Below, one piece after another: positions 26,045 to 34,563 of a stretch of 64,000 bases of DNA. Both the position numbers and the translations under genes were made by a program. A model generated the notes under the pieces. The model saw only the letters and a list, made by a program, of their open reading frames with translations. It was not told the DNA's origin and did no database searches. This stretch comes from REEB95 sp963810055 (GTDB taxonomy: Bacteria > Pseudomonadota > Alphaproteobacteria > ATCC43930 > CGMCC-115725): the NCBI GenBank assembly GCA_963810055.1, contig CAWEME010000004.1:62001-126000 (forward strand), in the 5' to 3' direction. How positions within the stretch are numbered: position 1 is the first letter of the stretch; each line of letters begins with the position of its first letter.

Positions 26045-26386
26045 ATGAAAAACTTATCCAGGCTTGCCGGCGCGGTGGCCGCGGCGGCGCTGCTGCTGGC
26101 CGCGGCGCAGAATGCGCCGGCCCAGAGCATGAATGGCGGCAGCCCGACCATGGGCAGCGGCGGCGTCGACACCGTCGGCATCCAGGGCAACAGCTCGGTC
26201 GGGGCCACCGGCCTCGGCGCCACCAGCAACAGCGCGCAGACCAGCGGCCAGGTCGGCGCCAGCCAGTACCAGTACAACAACAGCGGGCCGGGCTTCAGTT
26301 CGGGCGATTACGGCAGCGCGGGGTTAAGCGGCTCGACCGGCACCGCCGGCTATGGCGGCGGCGGCGTGGCCGGAAGCCTGCACTGA
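26045..26386 (+). CDS. Small exported Gly/Ser-rich protein
   Basis: 113 aa. The signal peptide MKNLSRLAGAVAAAALLLAA is followed by a low-complexity Gly/Ser/Thr/Ala/Gln tail (SSVGATGLGATSNSAQTSG and similar). It begins 15 bp after the stop of the previous small exported protein, so they may share a transcript. Function unknown; perhaps a surface or matrix protein. Confidence 0.6.
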   Translation: MKNLSRLAGAVAAAALLLAAAQNAPAQSMNGGSPTMGSGGVDTVGIQGNSSVGATGLGATSNSAQTSGQVGASQYQYNNSGPGFSSGDYGSAGLSGSTGTAGYGGGGVAGSLH

Positions 26387-26393
26387 GCTAGGC

Positions 26394-27431
26394 CTAATCC
26401 CCCCAGACCAGAAACAGCCCGATGTCGCCCGGCATGCCGCCGGGAAAATCGAGCACCCGGGCGATCAGATGAAAGCCGCGCGGCTTCAAGTCGCGTTCCC
26501 AGCGCAGGTAAATCTCGGCCGCCTCGCCGCGCAGGGTTTCGGGCCAGCCCGGCAGCGGCGCGTTGATCTCGCGGCCGCCGTCGCTGGTCAACCCGCTGGG
26601 GAAGCGCAGCAGCAGGAATTCCTTGGCGCCATGCTCCGCCGCCTCGCGGGCGCTCTGCAACAGAATTTGCCAGGCGTCGTCGTCGATATGCTCGTTCACC
26701 AATTCCTTGACGTGGGCGCGCCTTCGTTCCGCCGCCTCGCGGCCGGCGGCGCTTTCGCGCGCGGCTTGGGCGTTCTTGAAGTCGCCGACCAGCCCGCGGA
26801 AATCGGCCACGGTGAAGCCGGTTTCGGCGGGCGCGACGCGGCCCGCGCCCGGCGCGCGCGCGGTTGACTTGTCTCCGTTCGTCTGGAAATGCCGGTCGAT
26901 CCCGGTGAGCATGCCGGTGAACAGTCCATAAATGCCGGCGGCTTCCGCCTTTTCGGACGATGGCGTCGCCTCGGCTATCTCCGCCACGACCGGCAGGAGA
27001 TTGGCGCGGCTGACAATCCCCACGATCCGCCCGTTTTGCACCACCGGCACGCGTTTGATGCCATATTGCATCAGCAGACGGGCGATGGTGCCCGCATCGG
27101 TGTCGTCGCCGACGGTGATGACCGGGCTCGACATGATGTCGCGTGCGCGGCGGACCGGCGCGCGCAGGCTCGCCATGAAATCGGGACTGAGCTCCTCGCC
27201 CTCCGCCAGCAGCGTCAGCCACCAATCGCGCCGCGCCACGCGATCGGGCTGGCTGCGGCCGATTATGTCGCCCTCGCTGACAATGCCCACCGGCGCGCCG
27301 CCGGCATCGACGATCGGCAGCGCGCTGATATGGTGTTCGAGCAGCAGGCGCGCGATCTCGGCCGTCGGCGTGTCGGGCGAAGCGGTCACCACGGTCTTGG
27401 TCATGATATCGCGGGCCAACACCGCCGGCAT
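26394..27431 (-). CDS. CBS-domain protein with C-terminal BON-like region
   Basis: 345 aa. There are two CBS modules (1-60: ARDIMTKTVVTASPDTPTAE; about 95-150: RARDIMSSPVITVGDDTDAG), each ending in a GIVS strand, a fold that senses adenine nucleotides. The region after about 175 is not a CBS domain; its end (LRWERDLKPRGFHLIARVLD) is not assigned to a family with confidence. A regulatory role is inferred. Confidence 0.75.
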   Translation of the reverse strand: MPAVLARDIMTKTVVTASPDTPTAEIARLLLEHHISALPIVDAGGAPVGIVSEGDIIGRSQPDRVARRDWWLTLLAEGEELSPDFMASLRAPVRRARDIMSSPVITVGDDTDAGTIARLLMQYGIKRVPVVQNGRIVGIVSRANLLPVVAEIAEATPSSEKAEAAGIYGLFTGMLTGIDRHFQTNGDKSTARAPGAGRVAPAETGFTVADFRGLVGDFKNAQAARESAAGREAAERRRAHVKELVNEHIDDDAWQILLQSAREAAEHGAKEFLLLRFPSGLTSDGGREINAPLPGWPETLRGEAAEIYLRWERDLKPRGFHLIARVLDFPGGMPGDIGLFLVWGD

Positions 27432-27550
27432 GGTAAAATCCTCGCAGGCTCACGGCACGCCGCCATTCTGGCGACGGATTTTCCGTTTCCACAAGAGGCG
27501 GCAACGCAACCCTGCGCCGATACGCAAGCGCGCTTGGGTGCAGGGAAGCG

Positions 27551-28495
27551 CTAAGATAAGGCCGGACACAGCTCGTTCGCCGCGCGATCGCAGAGACAAA
27601 CCCGATTGCGCCCGCCGGTCTTCGCTTCATAGAGGGCGATGTCGGCGCGCTTCAAAAACGTCCTTAAGCCAACGTCCGAACCGAGATACTGCGCGACGCC
27701 GAAGCTCGCCGTCATCCGGAATTCCCGGCCGTCCCGCCAGATCGGCAACAGGCTCAAAGCCTCGCGGATGCGCTCGGCGGCGCGCGCCGCGCCGTCGATG
27801 TCGGTCTCGGTGACCAGAATGGCGAACTCATCGCCGCCGATGCGCGCGGCACGGTCCATCGGCCGCAATTGATCGCGGCAGATATTCGCGAAAGCGACGA
27901 TTGCCTGGTCGCCCGCGTCATGACCATAGGCATCGTTGATCCGCTTGAAGCGGTCCAAATCGGCCACGATCAGCGAAAGCGGCCGTCCGTAGCGGGTCGA
28001 CCGCGCTATTTCGCCTTCGGCCGTCGCCATGAACTTGCGGCGATTGTCGAGCCCGGTCAGTTCGTCGGTCGAGGCAAGCCGGCCGAGGCGTTCTTCCAGC
28101 CGCTTCTGCTCGGTTATGTCGCGCTCGATGGAGGCGAAATATTCCACCTCTCCCGACCGTCCCCGAAGCGGGATGATGTTGAGGTCCACCCAGAACGGAT
28201 GGCCGTCCTTGGCGTAATTCAGCAATTGCGCCCGAACCGGCTTGCGCGCGGCCAGCGCCTCGTGAATTCTGGCTTTGGCGCCGGGATCGCTGCTCGGCCC
28301 TTGCAGCAGGTTCGGGCTCTTGCCGATCACTTCGTTCAATGGGTAACCGCTGTGATGGGTAAAGGCTTCGTTGGCGTAAACGATCTTCTGGCTCGAGCCG
28401 TTGGCGTCACCCGCGGTCGTGATGACGACGATGTCGCTGATATTGTCGAGGATTTGCTTGAAGAGATTTTCGACGTCGACTTGTGCGGCAGGCAT
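27551..28495 (-). CDS. Diguanylate cyclase (PAS-GGDEF)
   Basis: 314 aa, soluble. The N-terminal PAS domain (about 8-130) resembles LOV domains (VIGKSPNLLQGPSSD) but lacks the flavin-adduct Cys of the GRNCRFLQG motif, so it is not expected to be a photoreceptor. The GGDEF domain has STDELTGLDNRRKF and the active site ARIGGDEFAILV, with the inhibitory I-site RPMD five residues before it. It should therefore make c-di-GMP under product inhibition. The start at 28495 (MPAAQVDVENLF) has AGGAAA just upstream; an in-frame ATG 45 nt earlier is less likely. Confidence 0.88.
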   Translation of the reverse strand: MPAAQVDVENLFKQILDNISDIVVITTAGDANGSSQKIVYANEAFTHHSGYPLNEVIGKSPNLLQGPSSDPGAKARIHEALAARKPVRAQLLNYAKDGHPFWVDLNIIPLRGRSGEVEYFASIERDITEQKRLEERLGRLASTDELTGLDNRRKFMATAEGEIARSTRYGRPLSLIVADLDRFKRINDAYGHDAGDQAIVAFANICRDQLRPMDRAARIGGDEFAILVTETDIDGAARAAERIREALSLLPIWRDGREFRMTASFGVAQYLGSDVGLRTFLKRADIALYEAKTGGRNRVCLCDRAANELCPALS

Positions 28496-28577
28496 GTTTC
28501 CTCGGCCGTCTCGCCATGGCTCCGGGGTTAAATTTCGCAAAGATTGATTAAAAAAGCGTGATTCCGCTTCCGCCCTT

Positions 28578-29441
28578 CTATTCGGCGGCTTCGTGGCCCG
28601 GCTTGGAAGCGCGCTTGGGCGCGGCGAAGGGCCGGTCGTGGGTCAGCGCCGGAATGGCGCGGCGCGCCTCGGCGATTTTGGCCGGATCGATCGCCGCCAG
28701 GATGAAGCCGGGGCCGTCCTGGGATTCGGCCAGGATCTCGCCCCAGGGCGAGACGATCAGGCTGTGGCCGTAAGTCCGCCTGCCGCCGCCATGCTCGCCG
28801 CTTTGCGCCGGGGCGAAGACGAAGCAGCCGGTCTCGATGGCGCGGGCGCGCAGCAGCACGTGCCAATGCGCCTGGCCGGTGGGCACGGTGAAGGCCGAGG
28901 GCACGGACAGGAAATCCGCCCCGGCCTTGGCGAGCGCGCGATAGAGCTGCGGGAAACGCAGATCGTAGCACACGCTCATGCCGAGCACGCCCCAGGGCAG
29001 CTCGGCCAGCGCGGCCCGGTCGCCGGCGCGGTAGGTCTTGGATTCGCGGTGGCTTTCGCCGGTCTGGAGATCGACGTCGAACATGTGGATCTTGTCGTAA
29101 CGCTGGACGATCTCGCCCGAGGGCGCGATGAGGAAGGAGCGGTTGGACAGAAGCGCCGCGCCCGGGTCGCGCAGCACCGCCGATCCCAGCAGCAGCCACG
29201 CCCCGGTTTCGCGCGCCAGTTCGCGGAACGCGGCCAGCATCAAATGCGCGCTTTCGGGCTTGGCCTTGTCCAAGGCGAGATCGCGCTTGGGCTCGATCAT
29301 GTCGCTCACTTCGGGCGTCAGGATGAAATCCGCGCCCTGGCCGCGCGCGCGGCGGACGAGATCCGAGGCGGCCGCGATATTGGCCGCGATCTCGGGGCCG
29401 GAAGTGAGTTGGATGCAGGCGGCCCGGAAAACCTTGCTCAT
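28578..29441 (-). CDS. Carbon-nitrogen hydrolase (Nit1-like amidase)
   Basis: 287-aa nitrilase-superfamily amidase. The catalytic triad is visible: Glu in LTPEVSDM, Lys in RYDKIHMFDVDL and Cys in GMSVCYDLRFPQLYRAL. It is closest to the Nit1 branch (deaminated glutathione amidase). The location directly after grxC (10 bp) fits a link to glutathione metabolism, and the comF-grxC-nit order is common in alphaproteobacteria. Confidence 0.88.
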   Translation of the reverse strand: MSKVFRAACIQLTSGPEIAANIAAASDLVRRARGQGADFILTPEVSDMIEPKRDLALDKAKPESAHLMLAAFRELARETGAWLLLGSAVLRDPGAALLSNRSFLIAPSGEIVQRYDKIHMFDVDLQTGESHRESKTYRAGDRAALAELPWGVLGMSVCYDLRFPQLYRALAKAGADFLSVPSAFTVPTGQAHWHVLLRARAIETGCFVFAPAQSGEHGGGRRTYGHSLIVSPWGEILAESQDGPGFILAAIDPAKIAEARRAIPALTHDRPFAAPKRASKPGHEAAE

Positions 29442-29451
29442 GGCCCCCCGC

Positions 29452-29712
29452 TCATATGTTGAGGCCCAGAAGCGCGTCGAGCTTGCCTTCCCGGTCGAGC
29501 GCCGCCAGCTCGTCGGAGCCGCCGATGTGTTGGCCGTCGATGAAGATCTGCGGCACGGTCTGGCGGCCGCCCGAACGCGCCATCATCTCGTCACGCTTGG
29601 CGGTGTCGGCCATGACGTCGATATCGGTGTAGTCCACGCCCTTCTTGGCCAGAAGACTGCGCGCCCGCGCGCAATAAGGGCAGAACATGGTGGTGTAAAG
29701 CTCGACCTTGGC
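29452..29712 (-). CDS. grxC: Glutaredoxin 3
   Basis: 86 aa when started at MAKVELYTTMFCPYC. CPYC is the dithiol active site, and TVPQIFIDGQHIGGSDEL carries the cis-Pro and the glutathione-binding GG. It reduces disulfides with glutathione. In-frame ATGs up to 36 nt upstream exist, but the extra residues (MRAGFAQIMTI) are not typical. It lies between comF and the nitrilase gene. Confidence 0.93.
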   Translation of the reverse strand, partial: AKVELYTTMFCPYCARARSLLAKKGVDYTDIDVMADTAKRDEMMARSGGRQTVPQIFIDGQHIGGSDELAALDREGKLDALLGLNI

Positions 29713-29763
29713 CATGATCGTCATTATTTGGGCGAAACCCGCCCGCAAATCAATGATTCCGGT

Positions 29764-30513
29764 TCAGTTCCCGGGACGCGCCGTGCGCGCCAGGGTCAGC
29801 ACCTCGACCCGCGCCGCCCCGGCCGCGAGCAGCGCGCGGGCGCATTCCGCCGCAGTGGCGCCGGTGGTGAGCACGTCGTCGACCAGCAGCACGCGCAAGC
29901 CCGCGACGCTGCGGCCCGGCTTCACCGCGAAGGCGCCGGCGACGTTGCGCTGGCGCTCGGCGCGGCTTTGCCGGCCCTGCGACGGGGTGGCGCGGCGGCG
30001 CAACAGCCAGTCGGCGCCCACCTTGATGCCGCTCGCGCGGCCGACCGCATGGGCCAGCACCGCCGCCTGGTTGTAGCGGCGCGTAAACAGCCGCGTCCAA
30101 TGCAAGGGCACCGGGACGATCAAATCGGCTTCGGCGAGCAGGACGGCGCCGGCGCGGCGCATGAACTGGCCCAGCGCCGGCGCAAGCTGCAGCTTGTCGC
30201 CGTGCTTGAAGGCCAAGACCAGCGGCCGGCTTTCCTCGTCGTAGCGCATGGCCGAACGCGCCCGGGCAAAGGGCGGCTGGTCGCGCGCGCACAAGGCGCA
30301 GAGCGTGCCCTGGCCGAGATCGAGATCGAAGGGCAGGCCGCAGCTGTCGCAACAGGAAGCGCCGATGAAGCCGATCTTGTTCCAGCACGGGGCGCAGAGC
30401 GCGCCCTGGTCGCTCACCGCCTCGCCGCATCTGAGGCAGCGCGGCGGCAGCAGCAAATCCAGAAGCGCGCCGCCGAGGCGGCGCAGGCGGAGCACGGATG
30501 CTGGTTCCGGCAT
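29764..30513 (-). CDS. comF: ComF family protein (phosphoribosyltransferase-like)
   Basis: 249 aa. The N-terminal zinc-binding region has two Cys pairs (PPRCLRCG; CAPCWNKIG) plus CCDSCG and CALC. The phosphoribosyltransferase domain ends in the PRPP-loop motif VLLVDDVLTTGAT. RRYNQAAVLA and RQSRAERQRNVAGAF are characteristic of ComF/GntX. The role in DNA uptake is established only in some species. The start at MPEPASVLRL was preferred to a long upstream extension of low-complexity residues. Confidence 0.88.
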   Translation of the reverse strand: MPEPASVLRLRRLGGALLDLLLPPRCLRCGEAVSDQGALCAPCWNKIGFIGASCCDSCGLPFDLDLGQGTLCALCARDQPPFARARSAMRYDEESRPLVLAFKHGDKLQLAPALGQFMRRAGAVLLAEADLIVPVPLHWTRLFTRRYNQAAVLAHAVGRASGIKVGADWLLRRRATPSQGRQSRAERQRNVAGAFAVKPGRSVAGLRVLLVDDVLTTGATAAECARALLAAGAARVEVLTLARTARPGN

Positions 30514-30578
30514 GGGCTCATGACAGGCGCTCAGCCCCGCCCTTGTCAATTGGATCGCGCGGCGGCGATAGTGGCGGG

Positions 30579-31391
30579 ATGGAAGAGAAATCTCCCATGC
30601 GGCTGTTCGACGCCAAGGCGCTGCGCCGCCACCGCGCGCGCGCGGCCCGGCATCCCGAGGCGCCCGATTTCCTGGTGATGGAGGCGGCGGAAACCTTGGC
30701 CGACCGGCTCGACGACGTGAAGCGGCGTTTTCCCTTGGCCCTCGATCTGGGCTGCCGCGACGGCGTGATGGCGCGCGTCTTGAAAGGCCGGGGCGGGATC
30801 GAGTGCCTGGTCTCGGCCGATCCGGCGCCGGAATTCGCAATCCTGGCACCCCGGCCATCCTTGGCCTGCGAGGCCGAGGCGCTCCCCTTCGCGCCCCGAG
30901 CCTTCGACCTGGTGCTGAGCAATCTGGTGCTGCATTGGACCAACGACCTGCCGGGCGCGCTGATCCAGCTGCGCCTGGCCTTGAAGCCGGGCGGGCTGCT
31001 GCTCGCCTCGCTGTTCGGCGGCGAGACCCTGACCGAGCTGGGACAGGCGCTGATGGAGGCCGAGCTCGAGGTCGAAGGCGGCGCCGGCCCGCGCGTCTCG
31101 CCCTTCGCCGATCTGCGCGATCTGGGCCGCCTGCTCCAGCGCGCGGGTTTCCAGGAGCCGGTGGTGGACGGCGACCGCATCGAGGTGACCTATCCCGGCC
31201 TCAAGGCCTTGATGCATGATCTCCGCGCCATGGGCGAAAGCAACGCCCTGATCGAGCGCCGCCGCGGCCTGACGCGGCGGGCGACGCTGGCGCGCGCGGG
31301 CGAAATCTACCGCGCGCGCTTTCCGGCGCCGGGCAACCGCATCCGCGCCGGCTTCCAGGTGATTTCGCTCACCGCCTGGGCGCCGGGCTGA
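30579..31391 (+). CDS. SAM-dependent methyltransferase (BioC/NDUFAF5-like)
   Basis: 270 aa. The opening MRLFDAKALRRHRARAA is the hallmark of the alphaproteobacterial relatives of mitochondrial NDUFAF5. LALDLGCRDGVMARVL is SAM motif I, and FDLVLSNLVLHWTNDLPGAL is motif II/III as in BioC. NDUFAF5 hydroxylates a complex I Arg; the bacterial role is not settled. The start at 30579 (MEEKSPMRLF) has GGCGGG directly in front, while the ATG at 30597 has GGAAGAG and is also possible. It diverges from comF. Confidence 0.82.
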   Translation: MEEKSPMRLFDAKALRRHRARAARHPEAPDFLVMEAAETLADRLDDVKRRFPLALDLGCRDGVMARVLKGRGGIECLVSADPAPEFAILAPRPSLACEAEALPFAPRAFDLVLSNLVLHWTNDLPGALIQLRLALKPGGLLLASLFGGETLTELGQALMEAELEVEGGAGPRVSPFADLRDLGRLLQRAGFQEPVVDGDRIEVTYPGLKALMHDLRAMGESNALIERRRGLTRRATLARAGEIYRARFPAPGNRIRAGFQVISLTAWAPG

Positions 31392-31397
31392 AGGTCT

Positions 31398-31652
31398 TCA
31401 CAGGCAGGCGTAGTAGTAGGTCTTCTGGTAGTTGTCGATGACGTCCGCGCCCTTCGGCACCATCGCCTTCCGCATGCTCTGGCAATAGAGGATCGCCACC
31501 TTGTCCGGGGTGGTGTCGCTGCCGGCCCGGATGGTGATGCCGTTCGGGTCGGAACGGAGGACGGTGAGTTCCTGCTTGTATTCCAGATTGCCGCAAGCGG
31601 CGAGCAGGAGGGGCAGCAGCAAGGCGAGGGTCAAGGCGCTTCGGGCTTTCAT
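31398..31652 (-). CDS. Small lipoprotein, unknown function
   Basis: 84 aa. The lipoprotein signal peptide MKARSALTLALLLPLLLAAC ends in a clear lipobox (LAAC). The mature part is short (GNLEYKQELTVLRSDPNGI) and ends ACL, so two or three Cys may pair. It is the last gene after mutT in the ppiC-argJ-mutT run, 12 bp from the mutT stop. Confidence 0.75.
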   Translation of the reverse strand: MKARSALTLALLLPLLLAACGNLEYKQELTVLRSDPNGITIRAGSDTTPDKVAILYCQSMRKAMVPKGADVIDNYQKTYYYACL

Positions 31653-31664
31653 GGCGGCATGAGC

Positions 31665-32084
31665 CTAAAGCAGGTCGCGCAGCATCGCCACCAGCGGTTT
31701 GTCGGCCGGCGGCATGGCGTAGTGGCCGAGCCGGTCCTTGCGCACCCAGGCCAGTTTCTGGCCTTCGCGCGCCGCCACCAAACCCTGCCAGCGGCGGCAA
31801 ACGTAAAGCAGCAGCAGGACGTGGAAATCGTCATAGCGGTGCGAGGCGAAGGCCAAGGGCGAGAGACAGGCTTCGGCGACGTCGATGCCGAGCTCCTCCT
31901 TGAGTTCGCGGATCAACGCCGATTCGGGGGTTTCGCCGGCGCCGACCTTGCCGCCGGGAAATTCCCACAAGCCCGCCATGTCCTTGCCCGCCGGCCGTTC
32001 GGCCAGCAGCACGCGGCCATCGGCGTCGATCAGCGCAACGCAGACGACGGGGACGCTCGGAAATTCAGCTCCGGTAGCCGCCAT
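31665..32084 (-). CDS. mutT: 8-oxo-dGTP diphosphatase (MutT)
   Basis: 139-aa Nudix hydrolase that clears oxidised dGTP. The Nudix box GGKVGAGETPESALIRELKE is intact, preceded by the MutT-typical RPAGKDMAGLWEFPG. AFASHRYDDFHVLLLLYVCR is the usual region after the box. It overlaps the argJ 3' end by 20 bp, a coupling often seen in alphaproteobacteria. Confidence 0.92.
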   Translation of the reverse strand: MAATGAEFPSVPVVCVALIDADGRVLLAERPAGKDMAGLWEFPGGKVGAGETPESALIRELKEELGIDVAEACLSPLAFASHRYDDFHVLLLLYVCRRWQGLVAAREGQKLAWVRKDRLGHYAMPPADKPLVAMLRDLL

Positions 32085-33296
32085 TGATGTCGATATAGCG
32101 GTGAGTCAGGTCGCAGCTCCACACCGTCCAGCGCCCCCGGCCGATGCCGAGATCGACCGCGATGCGGATGTCGCGCCCGGCCATGTGCCGCGCCACCGGC
32201 GCCTCGTCATAGCCCGGCACCGCGCCGCCCCGGGCCGCGATCCTGATGCCGCCGACCGAAATCGCCAGGCGGTCGCGGTCGGCCTTCTCGCCGGCCTTGC
32301 CCACCGCCATGACGATGCGGCCCCAATTGGCGTCGCCGGCGGCGATCGCGGTCTTGACCAAGGGCGAATTGCCGATGACCAAGCCGATGCGCTTGGCGGC
32401 CCGGTTCGAAGCCGCGCCCGAGACCGCGATGGTGATGAATTTCTGGGCGCCTTCGCCGTCGCGCACGATCTGCTGCGCGAGATCGATCAGCACTTCATCG
32501 AGCTTGCGGCGAAAATCCTTGAGCAGCGGGTCCGCGGCCGAGGTGACGCGCTGGTGCGCGGCCTTGCCCGTGGCGCACAGCAGCAGGGTGTCGCTGGTCG
32601 AGGTGTCGCCGTCGACCGTGATCGAGTTGAAGGCGCGCTCGTTGCCCTCGCCGAGCAGGGATTGCAGCGCCTTGGCCGGGATCTTCGCGTCGGTGAAGAC
32701 ATAAGCCAGCATGGTGCCCATGTCGGGCGCGATCATGCCCGAGCCCTTGGCGATGCCGTTGATGACGACCGGCTTGCCGCCGATGCGGGCGGTGCGCGTC
32801 GAACCCTTGGGGAAGGTGTCGGTGGTCATGATCGCCCGCGCGGCCTCTTCCCAGGGCCGGCCGATGCGCGCGCCACCGCGCCGGGGAGCGCCCCGGTGAT
32901 TTTTTCATAGGGCAGCGCCTCGCCGATCACGCCGGTCGAGGACACGTAAACCTCGCGCGGATCGCAGCCGAGGAGCCTGGCCATCGCCTTGGCGGTCGCG
33001 TCGGCCGCCTTGCGTCCCGCCTTGCCGGTGAAGACGTTGGCGTTGCCCGAATTGACGACGACGGCGCGCGCCCGGGATTTCGCCGCCAGCGCCTTGCGGC
33101 ACCAATCCACCGGGGCGCCGGCGGTCAATGACCGGGTGAAGACGCCGGCCACGGATGTCCCGGGATCGAGCAGCGCGACCATCAGATCGGTGCGGCTCTT
33201 GTACCGGATGCCGCAATGCGCGGTCGCCAGATTGACCCCGTTTACCGGCGGCAGAGCGGGAAAGCGCTTCGGCGCGAGCGGCGAAACCTCGGTCAT
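32065..33296 (-). CDS. argJ: Glutamate N-acetyltransferase / amino-acid acetyltransferase (frameshifted)
   Basis: Bifunctional ornithine acetyltransferase of arginine synthesis. The N-terminal part MTEVSPLAPKRFP runs to GALPGAVAR near 32875, where the frame breaks in a GCGCGC run (one extra GC unit, or one base missing). The sequence resumes as IGRPWEEAARAIMTTDTFPK, which contains the autocleavage/nucleophile Thr (IMTTDT). It then continues through FNSITVDGDTSTSDT to the end DINGGYRS. All catalytic regions are present, so this is most likely a sequence error in an intact gene. It lies between ppiC and mutT. Confidence 0.9.
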
Positions 33297-33324
33297 GTCC
33301 GTCGCCGGCTGAATCCCGTCCGGC

Positions 33325-34326
33325 TCAGGGCTTGTTGATCTGGTCCGGCGCGGTCGCGGGCGACAGCACCGGCGCGCCCGGCGCCGCCGCTGCCGGAGCC
33401 TGGCCCGGCGGCGTGAGCTTGGGCGCGCCCGAGGTTTTCGGCGCCGGTCCCGCCGGGGCTCCCCCCGGCCCGGGCAGCTTGCTGCCGTCGAGCGCGAAGA
33501 TTTCGACCTTGGCCTGGGTATCGAGTTCCTTGACGCGCGCGCCGATGAGGCCCTGCGCCATCTGCTGGGCGAGCCGCGGCGCCATCTGCTCGTAAGGCAG
33601 CACCTTCAAGGGCCGGCGGTCGACGACCATGATGACATGCCAGCCGTACTGGGTGTGCACCGGGGTTTGCGTGTATTCGCCCTTCTTCAGCTTGAAGGCG
33701 GCGGCGGTGAAGGCCGGGTCCATATCGCCCTGCCCGAACCAGCCGAGATCGCCGCCCGAGGCCTTGCCGGCCGGGTCGATGGTCTTCTGCTTGGCGAGGG
33801 TGGCGAAATCGGCGCCTTTCTTGAGCTGGGCGATGACGTCGTTGGCGTCGGCTTCGCTCGACAACAGGATATGGCGGGCGTTGATCTCTTCGCGGCCGGG
33901 CGCGTCCTTGGCGTATTGGTCATAGGCCGCCTGGACCTTGGCCTTGCTGATCTCCTTTTGCAGGATCGAGTTGAAATAGGCGTCCTGGATGATCTGGTCG
34001 TCGGCCAGCGTTATGCGGCGCTTGACGATGGGATCGTTGGGGACCCCGGCCTTGCGGGCGGCCTGGGAGATCACGATCATGCTCACCAGCTGATCGATCA
34101 CCTGGGGATAGGCCTGCTCGAGCGTGAAGTTCTGCCGGGTTTCGGGAGACAGCGCCTGATAGGCGATGATCGCGTCCGAGCGGTGCAGCGCCTCGCCGTT
34201 GACGCGGGCCACCACCGGATCGCCGCCGCCGGAAGGCGCCGGCGCGGCCGATTGCGCCAAGGCCGGGCCGGATGCCAAGGCAAGGATCAGGCAAGCGAAC
34301 ATCGCGCGGCGCGCTGTCATAATCAT
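33325..34326 (-). CDS. Exported peptidyl-prolyl cis-trans isomerase (PpiC/parvulin type)
   Basis: 333 aa. A signal peptide (MIMTARRAMFACLILALASG) is followed by a SurA-like helical chaperone part, then a parvulin domain INARHILLSSEADANDVIAQ, GGDLGWFGQGDMDPAF and QYGWHVIMV. A Pro/Ala-rich tail follows. It assists folding of outer-membrane or periplasmic proteins. AAAGGA lies 6-7 nt before the ATG at 34326; an in-frame ATG 15 nt upstream is less likely. It diverges from secA. Confidence 0.9.
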   Translation of the reverse strand: MIMTARRAMFACLILALASGPALAQSAAPAPSGGGDPVVARVNGEALHRSDAIIAYQALSPETRQNFTLEQAYPQVIDQLVSMIVISQAARKAGVPNDPIVKRRITLADDQIIQDAYFNSILQKEISKAKVQAAYDQYAKDAPGREEINARHILLSSEADANDVIAQLKKGADFATLAKQKTIDPAGKASGGDLGWFGQGDMDPAFTAAAFKLKKGEYTQTPVHTQYGWHVIMVVDRRPLKVLPYEQMAPRLAQQMAQGLIGARVKELDTQAKVEIFALDGSKLPGPGGAPAGPAPKTSGAPKLTPPGQAPAAAAPGAPVLSPATAPDQINKP

Positions 34327-34451
34327 GGAGAGTCCTTTCAACCGGGCCCGGCGAGCGGGGCCGCCGGGCGCACAGGCCGCTCATAAAGCATATCATCGCC
34401 CCCAGAACAAGCATCGGAAGGTTAAATTCGGCCGCCGGACGGGCGTTGCAT

Positions 34452-34496
34452 TGACACTCGCATTACCTTAACACTCGCATTATATGTCCCTATCTA
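34452..34496 (+). promoter_or_regulatory. Probable secA promoter with a 14-bp direct repeat
   Basis: TTAACA (34468-34473), 17 bp, TATCTA (34491-34496) form a plausible sigma-70 promoter 68 bp before the secA ATG. Two copies of T(G/A)ACACTCGCATTA start exactly 17 bp apart (34452 and 34469), the second covering the -35. Repeats in this phase could be an operator. The interpretation is inferred. Confidence 0.4.
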
Positions 34497-34563
34497 TCGC
34501 TCATAGACGTTGCCGCGCCGCGGCGGCTTCTGGCTACCCGCCCGCCATGCTTTCGAGGTCTTA

